From positions 1 to 60,314 of the forward strand of contig WOYV01000018.1 in the NCBI GenBank assembly GCA_011620585.1: a stretch of 60,314 nt of DNA, written 5' to 3'. A program made the position numbers and the translations under genes. Below the pieces are notes generated by a model. That model saw only the letters and a list, made by a program, of their open reading frames with translations, did not search any database and was not told where the DNA came from. This DNA is from Draconibacterium sp. (GTDB taxonomy: Bacteria; Bacteroidota; Bacteroidia; Bacteroidales; Prolixibacteraceae). Shown here in pieces: positions 16,837 through 26,280 of this stretch. Within the stretch, counting starts at the first letter, position 1, and the number at the start of each line of letters is the position of its first letter.

Positions 16837-16844
16837 CAAAAGTA
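16837..16844 (-). promoter_or_regulatory. -7 promoter box of folB
   Basis: Perfect TAnnTTTG match (TACTTTTG) on the minus strand, 21 bases upstream of the folB ATG. No clear -33 TTTG is seen. Confidence 0.6.
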
Positions 16845-16885
16845 ATAATTTGGGGAGGTCTTCGCCTTTCTAACGAATCATTTTT

Positions 16886-16893
16886 TAATTTTG
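16886..16893 (+). promoter_or_regulatory. -7 promoter box of glnS, with leader hairpin
   Basis: Perfect TAnnTTTG match (TAATTTTG) 37 bases upstream of the glnS ATG. Directly downstream the leader can form CCCCT / AGGGG (16895-16912), close enough to the start site to affect the 5' end of the mRNA. Whether it is regulatory cannot be told. Confidence 0.6.
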
Positions 16894-16929
16894 TCCCCTT
16901 AATTTACAGGGGTTAATTCAAAAAAAAAT

Positions 16930-18636
16930 ATGGTTCAAAATAAAACAATTACAGCTGCTGATCCTCAAAAGAAATCGAATTTTATCCACATGCAGATCGA
17001 TGCTGATCTGGCAGCAGGAAAAAACGATGGCAGGGTGCACACCCGCTTCCCTCCCGAACCAAACGGCTATTTACACATTGGGCACGCCAAGTCGATTTGT
17101 TTGAATTTCGGATTGGCCGAACGATACGGCGGGAAAACCAACCTGCGTTTCGACGACACCAACCCATCGAAAGAAGAAACTGAATATGTCGATTCGATAA
17201 TGGAAGATGTTCGGTGGCTGGGTTTCGACTGGGAAGACCGTTTGTATTATGCCTCCGATTTTTTTCCAAAACTCCACGAGTTTGCAATTCAACTGGTAAA
17301 AGAAGGAAAAGCATATGTAGATGATCAGGATGCAGAAACCATCAGCCAGCAGCGTGGAACCCCTCAAAAACCGGGTGTCGAAAGTCCCTTCCGAACACGT
17401 TCGGTAGAAGAAAACCTCGACTTATTTGCCCGGATGACTGCCGGTGAATTTAACGAAGGAGAGAAAGTTTTACGCGCAAAAATTGACATGGCTTCGCCAA
17501 ATATGCACATGCGCGACCCAATTATGTACCGGATAATGAAAGCGCATCATCATCGCACAGGCGACAAATGGTGTATTTACCCGATGTATGATTATGCACA
17601 CGGTCAGTGCGATTTTTGGGAAGGCATCACTCATTCGATTTGCACCTTGGAATTTGAAGTGCATCGTCCGTTGTACGACTGGTTTGTTGATCAGTTGCAA
17701 GAGTCCGATTACCGTCCGCGACAAATTGAATTTGCCCGTTTAAACCTGACCTACACCGTTATGAGCAAGCGTAAATTGCTCGAACTGGTTAAAGATAATC
17801 ACGTAAATGGTTGGGACGATCCAAGGATGCCCACCATTTCGGGTTTGCGCCGCCGGGGTTATACACCCGAGTCGATCCGTAATTTCTCTGATAAGATTGG
17901 CGTTACCAAAGTAGATGGAATGATCGATGTTTCGCTGCTCGAATTTAGTGTGCGCGAACATTTAAATAGAACTGCACAACGTGTAATGGGGGTTATTAAC
18001 CCCTTGAAAGTGGTAATTACCAATTATCCGGAAGGACAAACAGAAGAATTGGATGCTATAAATAACCCGGAAGATGAATCGGCCGGAACACGAAAAGTAC
18101 CTTTTAGCCGTGAACTTTATATTGAACGCGACGATTTTATGGAAGATCCGCCACACAAGTTTTTCCGCTTAGGTCCGGGCAGGGAAGTACGTCTGCGTTA
18201 TGCATATTTTATTGCCTGCACCGATGTAATCAAAGACGAAAACGGAGAGATTGTTGAATTACATTGTACCTACGATCCAGCCTCGAAAGGCGGAAATTCG
18301 CCCGACGGCAGAAAAGTTAAAGCTACCTTGCACTGGGTTTCTGCCGCGCATGCTGTTAAATCGGAGGTGCGCATGTACGACCGTTTGTTTAACGATGAAG
18401 ATCCTTCGGGACACGAGGATGTTGACTTTAAAGATTTCATGAACCCCGGTTCGTTAAAAGTTCTGCCTGATTGTTATCTCGAACCATTTGTGAAAGATTC
18501 GAAACCCTTCGATCATTTCCAGTTCGAGCGTTTGGGTTACTTTAATATGGATCCCGATTCAACACCCAATAAACCGGTTTTTAATCGTACGGTTGCTCTT
18601 CGCGATTCGTGGGCAAAAGAACAAAGCAAACAATAA
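16930..18636 (+). CDS. glnS: GlnS, glutaminyl-tRNA synthetase
   Basis: Class I aminoacyl-tRNA synthetase charging tRNA-Gln. It has 568 residues. The HIGH motif lies at 49-52 in [15 protein letters not shown], and [11 protein letters not shown] is the GlnRS form of [24 protein letters not shown] and the C-terminal anticodon-binding beta-barrel domains follow. GlnRS-specific features ([14 protein letters not shown]) separate it from GltX. Having GlnRS means tRNA-Gln need not go through the amidotransferase route, although a YqeY-like protein is present at 10.2 kb. Confidence 0.97.
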   Translation: MVQNKTITAADPQKKSNFIHMQIDADLAAGKNDGRVHTRFPPEPNGYLHIGHAKSICLNFGLAERYGGKTNLRFDDTNPSKEETEYVDSIMEDVRWLGFDWEDRLYYASDFFPKLHEFAIQLVKEGKAYVDDQDAETISQQRGTPQKPGVESPFRTRSVEENLDLFARMTAGEFNEGEKVLRAKIDMASPNMHMRDPIMYRIMKAHHHRTGDKWCIYPMYDYAHGQCDFWEGITHSICTLEFEVHRPLYDWFVDQLQESDYRPRQIEFARLNLTYTVMSKRKLLELVKDNHVNGWDDPRMPTISGLRRRGYTPESIRNFSDKIGVTKVDGMIDVSLLEFSVREHLNRTAQRVMGVINPLKVVITNYPEGQTEELDAINNPEDESAGTRKVPFSRELYIERDDFMEDPPHKFFRLGPGREVRLRYAYFIACTDVIKDENGEIVELHCTYDPASKGGNSPDGRKVKATLHWVSAAHAVKSEVRMYDRLFNDEDPSGHEDVDFKDFMNPGSLKVLPDCYLEPFVKDSKPFDHFQFERLGYFNMDPDSTPNKPVFNRTVALRDSWAKEQSKQ

Positions 18637-18637
18637 A

Positions 18638-18669
18638 ATAAAAGCGGGAATTTCTCCTGCTTTTTTATT
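18638..18669 (+). terminator. Rho-independent terminator of glnS
   Basis: AAAAGCGGGA / TCCTGCTTTT hairpin with one G-U pair and a five-base loop, followed by T-rich sequence, directly after the glnS stop. Confidence 0.8.
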
Positions 18670-18743
18670 TCTACCACAATTCCAATCAAGAGCAGCATCA
18701 TTTTCTTTTTTCAAAATCATCGTGTTTTACCGACACATACCTG

Positions 18744-18792
18744 ATGTTAACCGAATGTTAATCCTGTTTGTCAAAAGGGTTTGTTACATTTG
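18744..18792 (+). promoter_or_regulatory. Promoter of the Lia-like/LytTR operon with direct repeats
   Basis: A perfect -7 box TACATTTG lies at 18785-18792, 25 bases before the first ATG. Upstream are two direct repeats ATGTTAA (18744-18750 and 18755-18761) with an 11-base period, and further GTTTG elements. LytTR regulators bind direct repeats with a GTT core, so autoregulation by the downstream regulator is plausible, but spacing differs from the best-known LytTR sites. Confidence 0.4.
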
Positions 18793-18817
18793 ATTCGCTA
18801 ATTTAAGGAAACAAATC

Positions 18818-19207
18818 ATGGAACGAATCGACCGGGAACAGTTATCAAACAAAGATCAAACAAGAAATGGATTAGCTATTGTTCTGATCGTAATCGGAGT
18901 ATTATGGATAGTAAAACAAACGGGATTCTTATACGGCTTTCCGTTTTTTCATATCAATCATATTTTTGCTCCCGTTGGAAAAGTATTTGGAGGTTTGGCC
19001 CACATTGTCTTTTCGTGGCAGATGGTTCTGATTTTGGTCGGGCTGGTTTTGATGGCAGGCAGACGTTCATCCGGATTGGTGTTACTTATTATCGGAGGCA
19101 TATTTTTATTGCCGGGGCTTTTCGTATTTTCGGGAGCCGTATTCTTTTTGCTCCTGCCACTTTTGTTAATTGGGGTTGGAATTGCCATTGTAGCACACAT
19201 ATTTTGA
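18818..19207 (+). CDS. Small polytopic membrane protein, LiaI/LiaF-like transmembrane region
   Basis: A protein of 129 residues with a charged start (MERIDREQLSNKDQ) and then four hydrophobic segments at about 19-35, 64-80, 85-104 and 106-127. The spacing IGVLWIVKQTGF ... WQMVLILVGLVLMAGRR ... GLVLLIIGGIFLLPGLF is typical of the LiaI/LiaF-like membrane domain (DUF5668 type). It has no extracytoplasmic domain of its own. The next gene repeats the same membrane module and adds a LiaF-type C-terminal domain, so the pair probably act together. First gene of a four-gene operon with kinase and regulator. Confidence 0.85.
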   Translation: MERIDREQLSNKDQTRNGLAIVLIVIGVLWIVKQTGFLYGFPFFHINHIFAPVGKVFGGLAHIVFSWQMVLILVGLVLMAGRRSSGLVLLIIGGIFLLPGLFVFSGAVFFLLLPLLLIGVGIAIVAHIF

Positions 19208-19298
19208 ATGCTTACACCGATAATTAAAGGAAATTTACCGATTGCTGACAATATTATTAGAAGTGGGATTCGATATTTGAAACCGAAAAAATACAGAA

Positions 19299-20018
19299 AT
19301 GGAAAAAATGCATTCATCGAATAAAAGGGTTTATTTTGGAGTATTCATGATTGTCGTGGGCAGTCTTTGGATACTTGAACGATTGAACCTGATCCCGAAA
19401 TTCTGGGACGATATCCTGATCTCGTGGCAAATGCTATTGATAGGTATCGGGATTTTCTCGATTATTGGCGGCAACAAAACAACAGGAACGATACTTATCG
19501 TTATAGGTGGTTTTTTCCTTCTTCCCGAAATCACAAATATTCCTCCCGAACTGAAAGGAATTGGCTGGCCCATGCTAATTGTTGGCGTGGGTGTAGTACT
19601 TCTTGTTACGCAAGGCGGAAAAAATAAAAAAGAGCCACTTATATTTGAAGCCGGACACACCAGCAGCAACCATAATTTTTTCGATGATTTTGTAATTTTT
19701 GGTGGTCGCGAAGTGTACATTGATTCTCAAAATTTTATGGGAGGTAAAACCAGTTCAGTTTTTGGCGGAACGGAGTATGACCTTCGTCAGGCCAGGCTTT
19801 CTGAACACGGTGCTGTAATCGACTGTCTCACACTATTTGGCGGCGCGGGTTTTAAAGTTCCGCCCGACTGGACCGTTAAAAACGAGGTCACTGCTGTTTT
19901 TGGCGCATTTACCGATAAACGCGGTTCTTCGATTAACCACATTATAACCGATCCGTCGAAGACCCTCATTATTAAAGGTTTTGCAGCTTTCGGGGGCGTC
20001 GAAATAAAATACATGTAA
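19299..20018 (+). CDS. LiaF-like membrane protein with cell-wall-stress response domain
   Basis: A protein of 239 residues. The first about 105 residues hold four hydrophobic segments with the pattern WQMLLIGIGIFSIIGGNKTTG and GTILIVIGGFFLLPE, echoing the preceding gene. The C-terminal half (about 120-239) is soluble and beta-rich with repeated FGG motifs (VIFGGREV, VFGGTEYDL, LFGGAGFKV, AFGGVEIKY), as in the LiaF C-terminal domain family. In Firmicutes LiaF restrains a three-component envelope-stress system; here the partner kinase and regulator are of the LytS/LytTR type. It ends two bases before the kinase start. Confidence 0.88.
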   Translation: MEKMHSSNKRVYFGVFMIVVGSLWILERLNLIPKFWDDILISWQMLLIGIGIFSIIGGNKTTGTILIVIGGFFLLPEITNIPPELKGIGWPMLIVGVGVVLLVTQGGKNKKEPLIFEAGHTSSNHNFFDDFVIFGGREVYIDSQNFMGGKTSSVFGGTEYDLRQARLSEHGAVIDCLTLFGGAGFKVPPDWTVKNEVTAVFGAFTDKRGSSINHIITDPSKTLIIKGFAAFGGVEIKYM

Positions 20019-20020
20019 CA

Positions 20021-21082
20021 ATGGATTTTCGCCACCCTTTCTTTACCAATCCGAGACTGAGTGTTGGCTACGGCATATTTTGGCTCGTGGCTTCCACGGT
20101 GGTTGTTTTGATTGCCACCCTGGTGAACGGTGTGCCGGTTGAAAGGGCTATGATCGAAATTTTTGCGTTTATTATCCTGTATGCAGTAATCGGCGCTGCG
20201 ATTTGGTATGTAATCAAATTCAGTACTCTCGAAGATTCTGGTGTGCTTCGAATTATTCTGGCTCATCTGATTGCTGCAACCATCATCGTTTTTTTATGGA
20301 TGTACATCGGAGTGGTGATCATTAAAATATTTCACCCCAACACTGAGGAATGGCTCGGACAAACCGTGTTTAACCGCGCTGTGGCTGGCTACGCCATGTA
20401 TGTTGCTTTTGTGATTTTCTTTTATGCAGTTAACTATTATTACGCATTCAAAGATAAAGTAAAGGACGAAACACATTTAAAGGCATTGGTGAAGGAAGCT
20501 GAACTTCAGGCTCTGAAATCGCAGATTAATCCACATTTTTTGTTTAATAGTTTAAACAGCATTTCGTCGCTGACCATGACCGACCCGGCACGTGCCCAGG
20601 AGATGGTGATCAATCTTTCGCAATTGATGCGCTATTCGCTAAAACACGACCAACACGAGAAAGTATCGTTTAAACAGGAACTCGAAAACAACAAGTTATA
20701 CCTGAGCATTGAAAAAGTGCGTTTCGGGAGAAAACTCAACCCGGTTTTTGCTATCGAAGAGGCGTGTTTGAACGCTGAAATCCCAAACATGATCCTTCAA
20801 CCTTTGTACGAGAACGCCATTAAATACGGGGTGTACGAAGCCACCGAAGCAGTGGATGTGATCACGCATTGCAAATATATCGAAAACCATTTGGTGGTTA
20901 GTATCAGCAATACTTACGATAAAAATGTGATGAGCAAAAAAGGCGAGGGCATTGGTTTGCGGAATATCCGCGACCGTCTTCAGGTTATTTATGCCAACCC
21001 GCATTTAATGAAAATTGAAAATACGAACAACGAATTTACCGTAACATTAACTATTCCTCAAAATCCAAAAAACAATGAATGA
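20021..21082 (+). CDS. LytS/YehU-type sensor histidine kinase
   Basis: A protein of 353 residues. Four transmembrane segments fill residues about 15-145 with little extracytoplasmic loop, so it probably senses membrane state or takes its signal from the Lia-like partners (inference). The catalytic part has the phospho-acceptor motif LKSQINPHFLFNSLNSISSL of the His_kinase family, then QPLYENAIKYG (N box) and GEGIGLRNIRDRL (G box). The 3' end overlaps the response regulator by eight bases, which fixes the pair as cognate. Confidence 0.95.
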   Translation: MDFRHPFFTNPRLSVGYGIFWLVASTVVVLIATLVNGVPVERAMIEIFAFIILYAVIGAAIWYVIKFSTLEDSGVLRIILAHLIAATIIVFLWMYIGVVIIKIFHPNTEEWLGQTVFNRAVAGYAMYVAFVIFFYAVNYYYAFKDKVKDETHLKALVKEAELQALKSQINPHFLFNSLNSISSLTMTDPARAQEMVINLSQLMRYSLKHDQHEKVSFKQELENNKLYLSIEKVRFGRKLNPVFAIEEACLNAEIPNMILQPLYENAIKYGVYEATEAVDVITHCKYIENHLVVSISNTYDKNVMSKKGEGIGLRNIRDRLQVIYANPHLMKIENTNNEFTVTLTIPQNPKNNE

Positions 21083-21824
21083 AACATTGCGGACCATAAT
21101 AGTGGAAGATGAAGAGCTGGCTCGCCATCTGATGAAATCATTTCTGAACGATATCGAAGGCATCGAACTGATCGCTGAATGTGAAAACGGTTTCGAAGGC
21201 GTAAAAATGATCAACGAACTAAAACCCGATCTTGTTTTTCTCGACATACAGATGCCCAAGATCACGGGTTTCGAAATGCTCGAATTACTGGAGCACAAAC
21301 CACAGATTATTTTTGCTACGGCATACGATCAATATGCGCTGAAGGCTTTTGAATATAACGCGGTGGATTATCTCCTGAAACCATATTCACGCGACCGTTT
21401 GGAAGAAGCCGTGGCAAAGGTCATCGCCCGGATTCAGAAAGAAGGAAAAGAATCGGACGTAATCGAAAAACTGGGCGAATTTCCACGCGAAGAGTACCTC
21501 GACCGGATCGTGGTAAAAGACAGAAACAAAATCCACATTGCCCCGATCGATGCGGTACGTTACATCGAGTCGATGGACGACTATGTGATGATCTACACCA
21601 ACGAAGGTCGCTGGATGAAGCAAAAAACCATGAAGTATTTCGAAACCTCGCTCAACCCGAACGACTTTGTGCGTATACACCGTTCGTACATTGTTAAAGT
21701 GAACGAAATTGCCGAGATTCAGCAGTACGAAAAGGAATCGTACATAGTTATTCTTCATGATAAAACCAAACTGAAAGTCAGTAAAACAGGATACAAAAAC
21801 CTGAAAGATGTATTGAATTTTTAG
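21075..21824 (+). CDS. LytTR-family response regulator
   Basis: A protein of 249 residues. The receiver domain (1-125) has acidic residues EDE at 11-13, phospho-acceptor D57 in VFLDIQMPKITG, and K101 in YLLKPY. The LytTR DNA-binding domain (about 148-248) shows the usual pattern VKDRNKIHIAPIDAVRYIES, MKYFE and RIHRSYIVKVNEI. It is expected to bind direct repeats; candidate repeats lie before the first gene of the operon. A strong terminator follows. Confidence 0.96.
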   Translation: MNETLRTIIVEDEELARHLMKSFLNDIEGIELIAECENGFEGVKMINELKPDLVFLDIQMPKITGFEMLELLEHKPQIIFATAYDQYALKAFEYNAVDYLLKPYSRDRLEEAVAKVIARIQKEGKESDVIEKLGEFPREEYLDRIVVKDRNKIHIAPIDAVRYIESMDDYVMIYTNEGRWMKQKTMKYFETSLNPNDFVRIHRSYIVKVNEIAEIQQYEKESYIVILHDKTKLKVSKTGYKNLKDVLNF

Positions 21825-21851
21825 GCAAAAACAAAAAATATAAGTATTCAT

Positions 21852-21883
21852 AGAATGGCGCATCCAACGATGCGCCATTTTTG
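21852..21883 (+). terminator. Rho-independent terminator of the Lia-like/LytTR operon
   Basis: Perfect stem AATGGCGCAT / ATGCGCCATT with a six-base loop, followed by TTTT, 28 bases after the regulator stop. Confidence 0.9.
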
Positions 21884-22050
21884 CGTTTATGAGACCTTTT
21901 CTGATTTTTGCTTTATTGACATTTATCTTGTTTTCAATACCGGATTTTTGTTATATTCAGCAGCTTCAACCTATACCAATGTTTCATGATCGATTAACAC
22001 TTTTCGAAACCTGAACCAACGTGAATAATTTTTAATTCAAATATTACTTT

Positions 22051-25000
22051 ATGAAAAAGCTTGCACTGTTCATGCTTGCCGTGCTTATTTCCTCCACGGT
22101 AGGTTTTGCCCAAAAGAAAAAAGAGGATAAAAAGGACGAACCCAAAGCCTTTGTGAATTCGGATTTGGTTAGTGGATTAAAATGGCGCAGCATTGGCCCC
22201 GCCTGGGCCAGCGGCCGAATTGCCGATTTTGCGGTAAATCCCGAAAACACCAAAGAATATTACGTGGGTGTAGCCAGTGGCAACGTTTGGAAAACCGAAA
22301 ACAACGGAACTACCTGGAAACCCATTTTTGATAACTACGGTTCGTATTCGATTGGTGTGGTAAAACTCGATCCGAACAACGCCAATGTGGTTTGGGTGGG
22401 TACAGGCGAAAACAACCACCAACGCGCACTCGGGTATGGCGACGGCGTTTATAAGTCGCTCGACGGCGGAAAATCATTCAAAAACATGGGGCTGAAAGAA
22501 AGCCGGCAAATTGGCGGGATCGTGATCGACCCGCGAAATTCGAATGTGGTTTTTGTAGCAGCCGAAGGATCGGCATGGGGCCCTGGCGGCGAACGTGGTT
22601 TGTATAAAAGTACCGATGGTGGCGAAACCTGGAATAAGGTATTGGAAATTAGTGAAAATACCGGGGTGAACAACGTGGTCATCGATCCATGCAATCCCGA
22701 TATTATGTACGCCACTTCGGAACAACGTCGCAGGACATCGTTCACCAAAATTGGTGGCGGACCTGAATCGGCCGTGTATAAAAGTACCGATGGGGGCGAA
22801 AACTGGAGAAAGGTTACCAAAGGTTTGCCCGGAGTTGATTTAGGTGGAATGGGAATTGCGGTGTCGCCGGTGAATTCGAATTACGTGTACCTGATTATGG
22901 AAGCTGCCGATGACAAAGGCGGTTTTTTCCGCTCGACCGACAAAGGCGAAAGCTGGAATAAAATGAGCGACTATCATTCAAGCGGTCAGTATTACAACGA
23001 AATTGTTTGCGACCCTGTTAATGTCGATAAAGTATATTCCACCGAAACGGTTTCACGTTTTACCATCGATGGTGGCAAAACCTGGACAACCATCAGTACC
23101 AATGGCCGCCACGTTGATGATCATGCCATTTGGATTGATCCAAAAGATACCGAACATTACATGATCGGTGGCGATGGCGGAATCTACGAAACCTGGGATG
23201 CCGGGGCAACCTTTGATTTTAAGGAAAACCTGCCTGTTACACAATTCTATCGCGTGGTTGTCGACAACACGGAACCTTTTTACTATGTGTATGGGGGAAC
23301 CCAGGACAACAATTCGATGGGTGGCCCGTCGATGACAACCAGCCGAAGTGGCGTGATTAACGACGAGTGGTTTGTTACCACCGGCGGCGATGGTTTCTGG
23401 TCGGCAGTTGAAACCGATAATCCCGATATCGTTTACAGCGAATCGCAATACGGAAACGTGGTGAGATATGATAAAAAAAGCGGCGAACGCATTGATATTC
23501 GCCCTACCGAACGCAAAGGCGAACTTACCTACAAATGGAACTGGAACACACCGTTGTTTGTTAGTCCGCACAAACCAACCCGTTTATACATGGCTGCCAA
23601 CAAGGTTTTCCGTAGCGAAGATCGTGGAGATACCTGGGAAGTAATAAGCGACGACCTTACTGCACAGGTCGACCGTAACTCTTTCCCGGTGATGGGGAAA
23701 TACTGGCCGGCTGATGCTGTGGCAAAAGACGTGTCAACCTCGCAGTGGGGAACCATCGTGGCTTTAAATGAATCGCCGTTAAAAGCAGGTTTGCTGTATG
23801 CCGGAACCGACGACGGAGTGATTTCGGTAACTGAAGATGGCGGTAAAAACTGGAGCCAGGTAAAATCATTCCCCGGTGTTCCTGAATATACCTACGTGAG
23901 CGATATTCAAGCCGATCAGTTTGATGAGAACGTGGTTTACGCCACTTTTGATAACCTGAAGCGTGATGATTTTAAACCTTACGTATTTAAAAGCTCCGAC
24001 AAAGGAAAAACATGGGTTTCTATCAGCGGCAACCTTCCTGAAAATGGTTCGGTGCACACGGTCATTCAGGATTACAAACGTCCAGAACTGCTTTTTGCAG
24101 GTACCGAATTTGGCATTTTCTTTACCATAGACAACGGCGCCAACTGGGTGCAACTAAAATCGGGCCTTCCTACAATCCCGGTAATGGATATCGTGATGCA
24201 ACAACGCGAAAGCGATTTGGTTATCGCCACCTTCGGACGCGGTTTTTACATTCTTGACGACTACAGCCCCTTGCGCGAAATCTCGGAAGAAATGAAGGAT
24301 GAAAAGGCAGCTATTCTGCCGATAAAAGATGCCATGATGTTTGTACAGACCAGTGGGAAAAGCAACCAGGGAAGTACCTATTTTACTTCGGATAATCCTG
24401 GTTTTGGGGCAACTTTTACATATTATCTGAAAGAAGTTCCAAAAACAAAAGCACAGTTGCGCAAAGAACAGGAGAAAAAGCTTTTCGAAGCCGGCGAACC
24501 CATTCCACAACCCACCTGGAGAGAGCTTGAACTGGAAGAAAAACAGGAAAAATCGCATTTGATCTTTACCATTTACGATGCCGATAACAATGTAGTCCGT
24601 CAGTTAACCGCATCGCCATCAAAAGGCCTGAACCGCATCAACTGGGATTTGCGTTATGCCATGCCAACAACTGCAAGCGTGAATGGAAGTTTTAGCCCGG
24701 TAGCAGAGGGTGGCCGTGGCCGTGGCCGTCGTTATGGCGGCGGCGGGGGTATTTTGGTAATGCCCGGCGCCTACAAAGTGGGTATGCAATTGTGGCACGA
24801 AGGCGAACTGACAAACCTTGTCGATCCGGTTGAATTTACCTGTAGAAAACTGGACAATACAACTTTGCCGGCTGCCGATTACAAGGAAAATGTTGAGTTT
24901 GCCAAAAAAGTGCAAAAACTGGCCATTGCCGTGGTTGGCACTGGCCGGCTGATTGGCGAGGCCAGCAGCAAGGTTGAAAACATCAAGCAGGCGATTTACT

Positions 25001-25356
25001 CGACTCCGGGCGCCAGCCAGGACCTGATGAACAAAGCCCGTGCATTGGGAGTTGAACTCGAAGAACTTAACTTTAAAATGAACGGTTTAAAAGCCAAGGC
25101 CAGCGCCGAAGAAGTGCCGCCGGCCGAAGTTTCGCTGAATACCCGGTTGAGTAATATTACCTACACGCACATGGGGTCGACCAGTGGAATTACCACCAGC
25201 GAAAAACAGAATTACGAAATTTTAAAAGAAGAATTCCCTCCGGTACTCAATACACTGAAACGCATTGTGGAAACCGATATCCCGGCCATCGAGACCGAGC
25301 TCAATAAAATTGGCGCTCCATGGACTCCCGGAAGAATGATCGACTGGAAGGAATAA
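22051..25356 (+). CDS. Large exported BNR/Asp-box repeat protein (sortilin/VPS10-like propellers)
   Basis: A protein of 1101 residues with a signal peptide (about 1-20, MKKLALFMLAVLISSTVGFA). At least ten Asp-box repeats of the form S-x-D-x-G-x-T/S/N-W are visible between about residues 80 and 690 (for example STDGGETWNK, STDKGESWNK, TEDGGKNWSQ, SSDKGKTWVS), indicating one or two beta-propellers. Residues about 690-900 resemble an immunoglobulin-like or linker region, with a basic Gly/Arg stretch at about 890-905, and a helical C-terminus follows. Databases often call such proteins glycosyl hydrolase, but no sialidase Arg triad is evident. Role unknown; probably periplasmic or surface. It is monocistronic between two terminators. 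Confidence 0.9.
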   Translation: MKKLALFMLAVLISSTVGFAQKKKEDKKDEPKAFVNSDLVSGLKWRSIGPAWASGRIADFAVNPENTKEYYVGVASGNVWKTENNGTTWKPIFDNYGSYSIGVVKLDPNNANVVWVGTGENNHQRALGYGDGVYKSLDGGKSFKNMGLKESRQIGGIVIDPRNSNVVFVAAEGSAWGPGGERGLYKSTDGGETWNKVLEISENTGVNNVVIDPCNPDIMYATSEQRRRTSFTKIGGGPESAVYKSTDGGENWRKVTKGLPGVDLGGMGIAVSPVNSNYVYLIMEAADDKGGFFRSTDKGESWNKMSDYHSSGQYYNEIVCDPVNVDKVYSTETVSRFTIDGGKTWTTISTNGRHVDDHAIWIDPKDTEHYMIGGDGGIYETWDAGATFDFKENLPVTQFYRVVVDNTEPFYYVYGGTQDNNSMGGPSMTTSRSGVINDEWFVTTGGDGFWSAVETDNPDIVYSESQYGNVVRYDKKSGERIDIRPTERKGELTYKWNWNTPLFVSPHKPTRLYMAANKVFRSEDRGDTWEVISDDLTAQVDRNSFPVMGKYWPADAVAKDVSTSQWGTIVALNESPLKAGLLYAGTDDGVISVTEDGGKNWSQVKSFPGVPEYTYVSDIQADQFDENVVYATFDNLKRDDFKPYVFKSSDKGKTWVSISGNLPENGSVHTVIQDYKRPELLFAGTEFGIFFTIDNGANWVQLKSGLPTIPVMDIVMQQRESDLVIATFGRGFYILDDYSPLREISEEMKDEKAAILPIKDAMMFVQTSGKSNQGSTYFTSDNPGFGATFTYYLKEVPKTKAQLRKEQEKKLFEAGEPIPQPTWRELELEEKQEKSHLIFTIYDADNNVVRQLTASPSKGLNRINWDLRYAMPTTASVNGSFSPVAEGGRGRGRRYGGGGGILVMPGAYKVGMQLWHEGELTNLVDPVEFTCRKLDNTTLPAADYKENVEFAKKVQKLAIAVVGTGRLIGEASSKVENIKQAIYSTPGASQDLMNKARALGVELEELNFKMNGLKAKASAEEVPPAEVSLNTRLSNITYTHMGSTSGITTSEKQNYEILKEEFPPVLNTLKRIVETDIPAIETELNKIGAPWTPGRMIDWKE

Positions 25357-25390
25357 AATAGAGGCGGACGCATAGCCGCAAGCCATAAGC

Positions 25391-25440
25391 GATTCACCCG
25401 ATGATCTGTCAACTGACAGACATCGGGTGAATTTGTTTTT
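25391..25440 (+). terminator. Long-stem rho-independent terminator
   Basis: A nearly uninterrupted stem, ATTCACCCGATG / CATCGGGTGAAT extended by TCTGTCA / TGACAGA with a single-base bulge and a tiny loop, followed by TTTGTTTTT. A second hairpin, CCCGGG / CCCGGG, lies at 25556-25572 with A and T flanks and may act as a back-up. Confidence 0.88.
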
Positions 25441-25833
25441 AAATGAGATTAGCCCTTTACCGGTGCGAATTAGCAATTCTACGACAACTTCTCAAACAGA
25501 ATATATTATTACGAATTACCCAAACAAGGGACCGAAAAGCTGTATAAATAAAAATCCCGGGGCGAACCCGGGTTTATCAGACTATTTTTATGTGCAGAAA
25601 CTAAAACGAAGATATCTGATAGTTTACGTCAACGAGTTGGCTGAAGATCAGGTTATCCCTTGTTTTGCAGGCTGTTTTGCGAGGTCAGGTTATTAGCAGA
25701 AGAGCTGCGAAATATTTTTAGCTCATAATTCATCAGACCAGGTTTTGTCGATTAAGGCATTGCGGTTTTTGGGCGAAAACACCAGGTGAAAATAGGCTTG
25801 TGTGTAGGTATTTGCCATTTTATTATTATTTGA

Positions 25834-25977
25834 AAGGTTACCGGTGCGCTGCACCTTGTGTTTTGTTTATTGTTCTATAAATCTACACATATTTTCGGTG
25901 CGTTGCACCTTATGATTAGGTTTTGCCCTATTAAATCCAATTATTTTTGAGCAGCAGCGCGTTGGGATATTTATAGG
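25834..25977. repeat. Palindromic intergenic repeat, copy A
   Basis: Begins with a palindrome GGTGCGCTGCACC, then a spacer with TGTTTATTGTTCTATAAATC, a second palindrome GGTGCGTTGCACC, a spacer GATTAGGTTTTGCCCTATTA, and an end AGCAGCGCG-TTGGGATATTTAT. Copy B, 307-308 bases downstream, repeats the same order almost base for base. Confidence 0.85.
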
Positions 25978-25991
25978 AACCATTGGTTTAT

Positions 25992-26085
25992 GGGGTATCG
26001 GCGCGTTGTACCTTTTGTTTTCGTTTTGCTCTATTAAACCCGATCATTTTTAAGCAGCAGCGCTGCAAGATATTTATAGATACAA
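25992..26085. repeat. Palindromic intergenic repeat, partial copy C
   Basis: Diverged partial unit between copies A and B: GGTATCGGCGCGTTGTACC, a spacer TTTTGCTCTATTAAACC, then AGCAGCAGCGCTGC and GATATTTATAG. It corresponds to the second half of copies A and B. Confidence 0.7.
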
Positions 26086-26142
26086 ATTTTCCGTTGTAGA
26101 TAAAGGAGCAGAGCTCCGAAACATTAGTGCAAAAGAATGAAT

Positions 26143-26280
26143 AAGGTATCGGTGCCCTGTACCTTATGTTTGTTTATTGTTCTATAAATCTACACATATT
26201 TTCCGCGCGTTGCACCTTATGATTAGGTTTTGCCCTATTAAATCCAATTATTTTTGGCAGCAGCGGTGGGATATTTACAC
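26143..26280. repeat. Palindromic intergenic repeat, copy B
   Basis: Same architecture as copy A: GGTGCCCTGTACC, the shared TGTTTATTGTTCTATAAATC spacer, a palindrome with changed bases (CGCGCGTTGCACC), the shared GATTAGGTTTTGCCCTATTA spacer, and a shortened GCAGCAGCGG-TGGGATATTTA end. Spacers are better conserved than palindromes. Confidence 0.85.

Noticed and set aside
18746-18770. Confident LytTR operator
   Set aside because: The direct repeats have an 11-base period and only partial match to known LytTR sites, so they are listed only as a candidate.
22051-25356. Sialidase or other glycoside hydrolase
   Set aside because: Asp-boxes are structural propeller motifs; the catalytic Arg triad and nucleophile Tyr/Glu pair of sialidases could not be identified.
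25427-25696. 89-codon plus-strand frame
   Set aside because: It begins inside the terminator of the BNR gene and runs across a CCCGGG hairpin; composition is not protein-like.
25834-26280. CRISPR array
   Set aside because: The repeats are three diverged units of about 90-140 bases, not many short identical repeats with unique spacers, and no cas genes are present.
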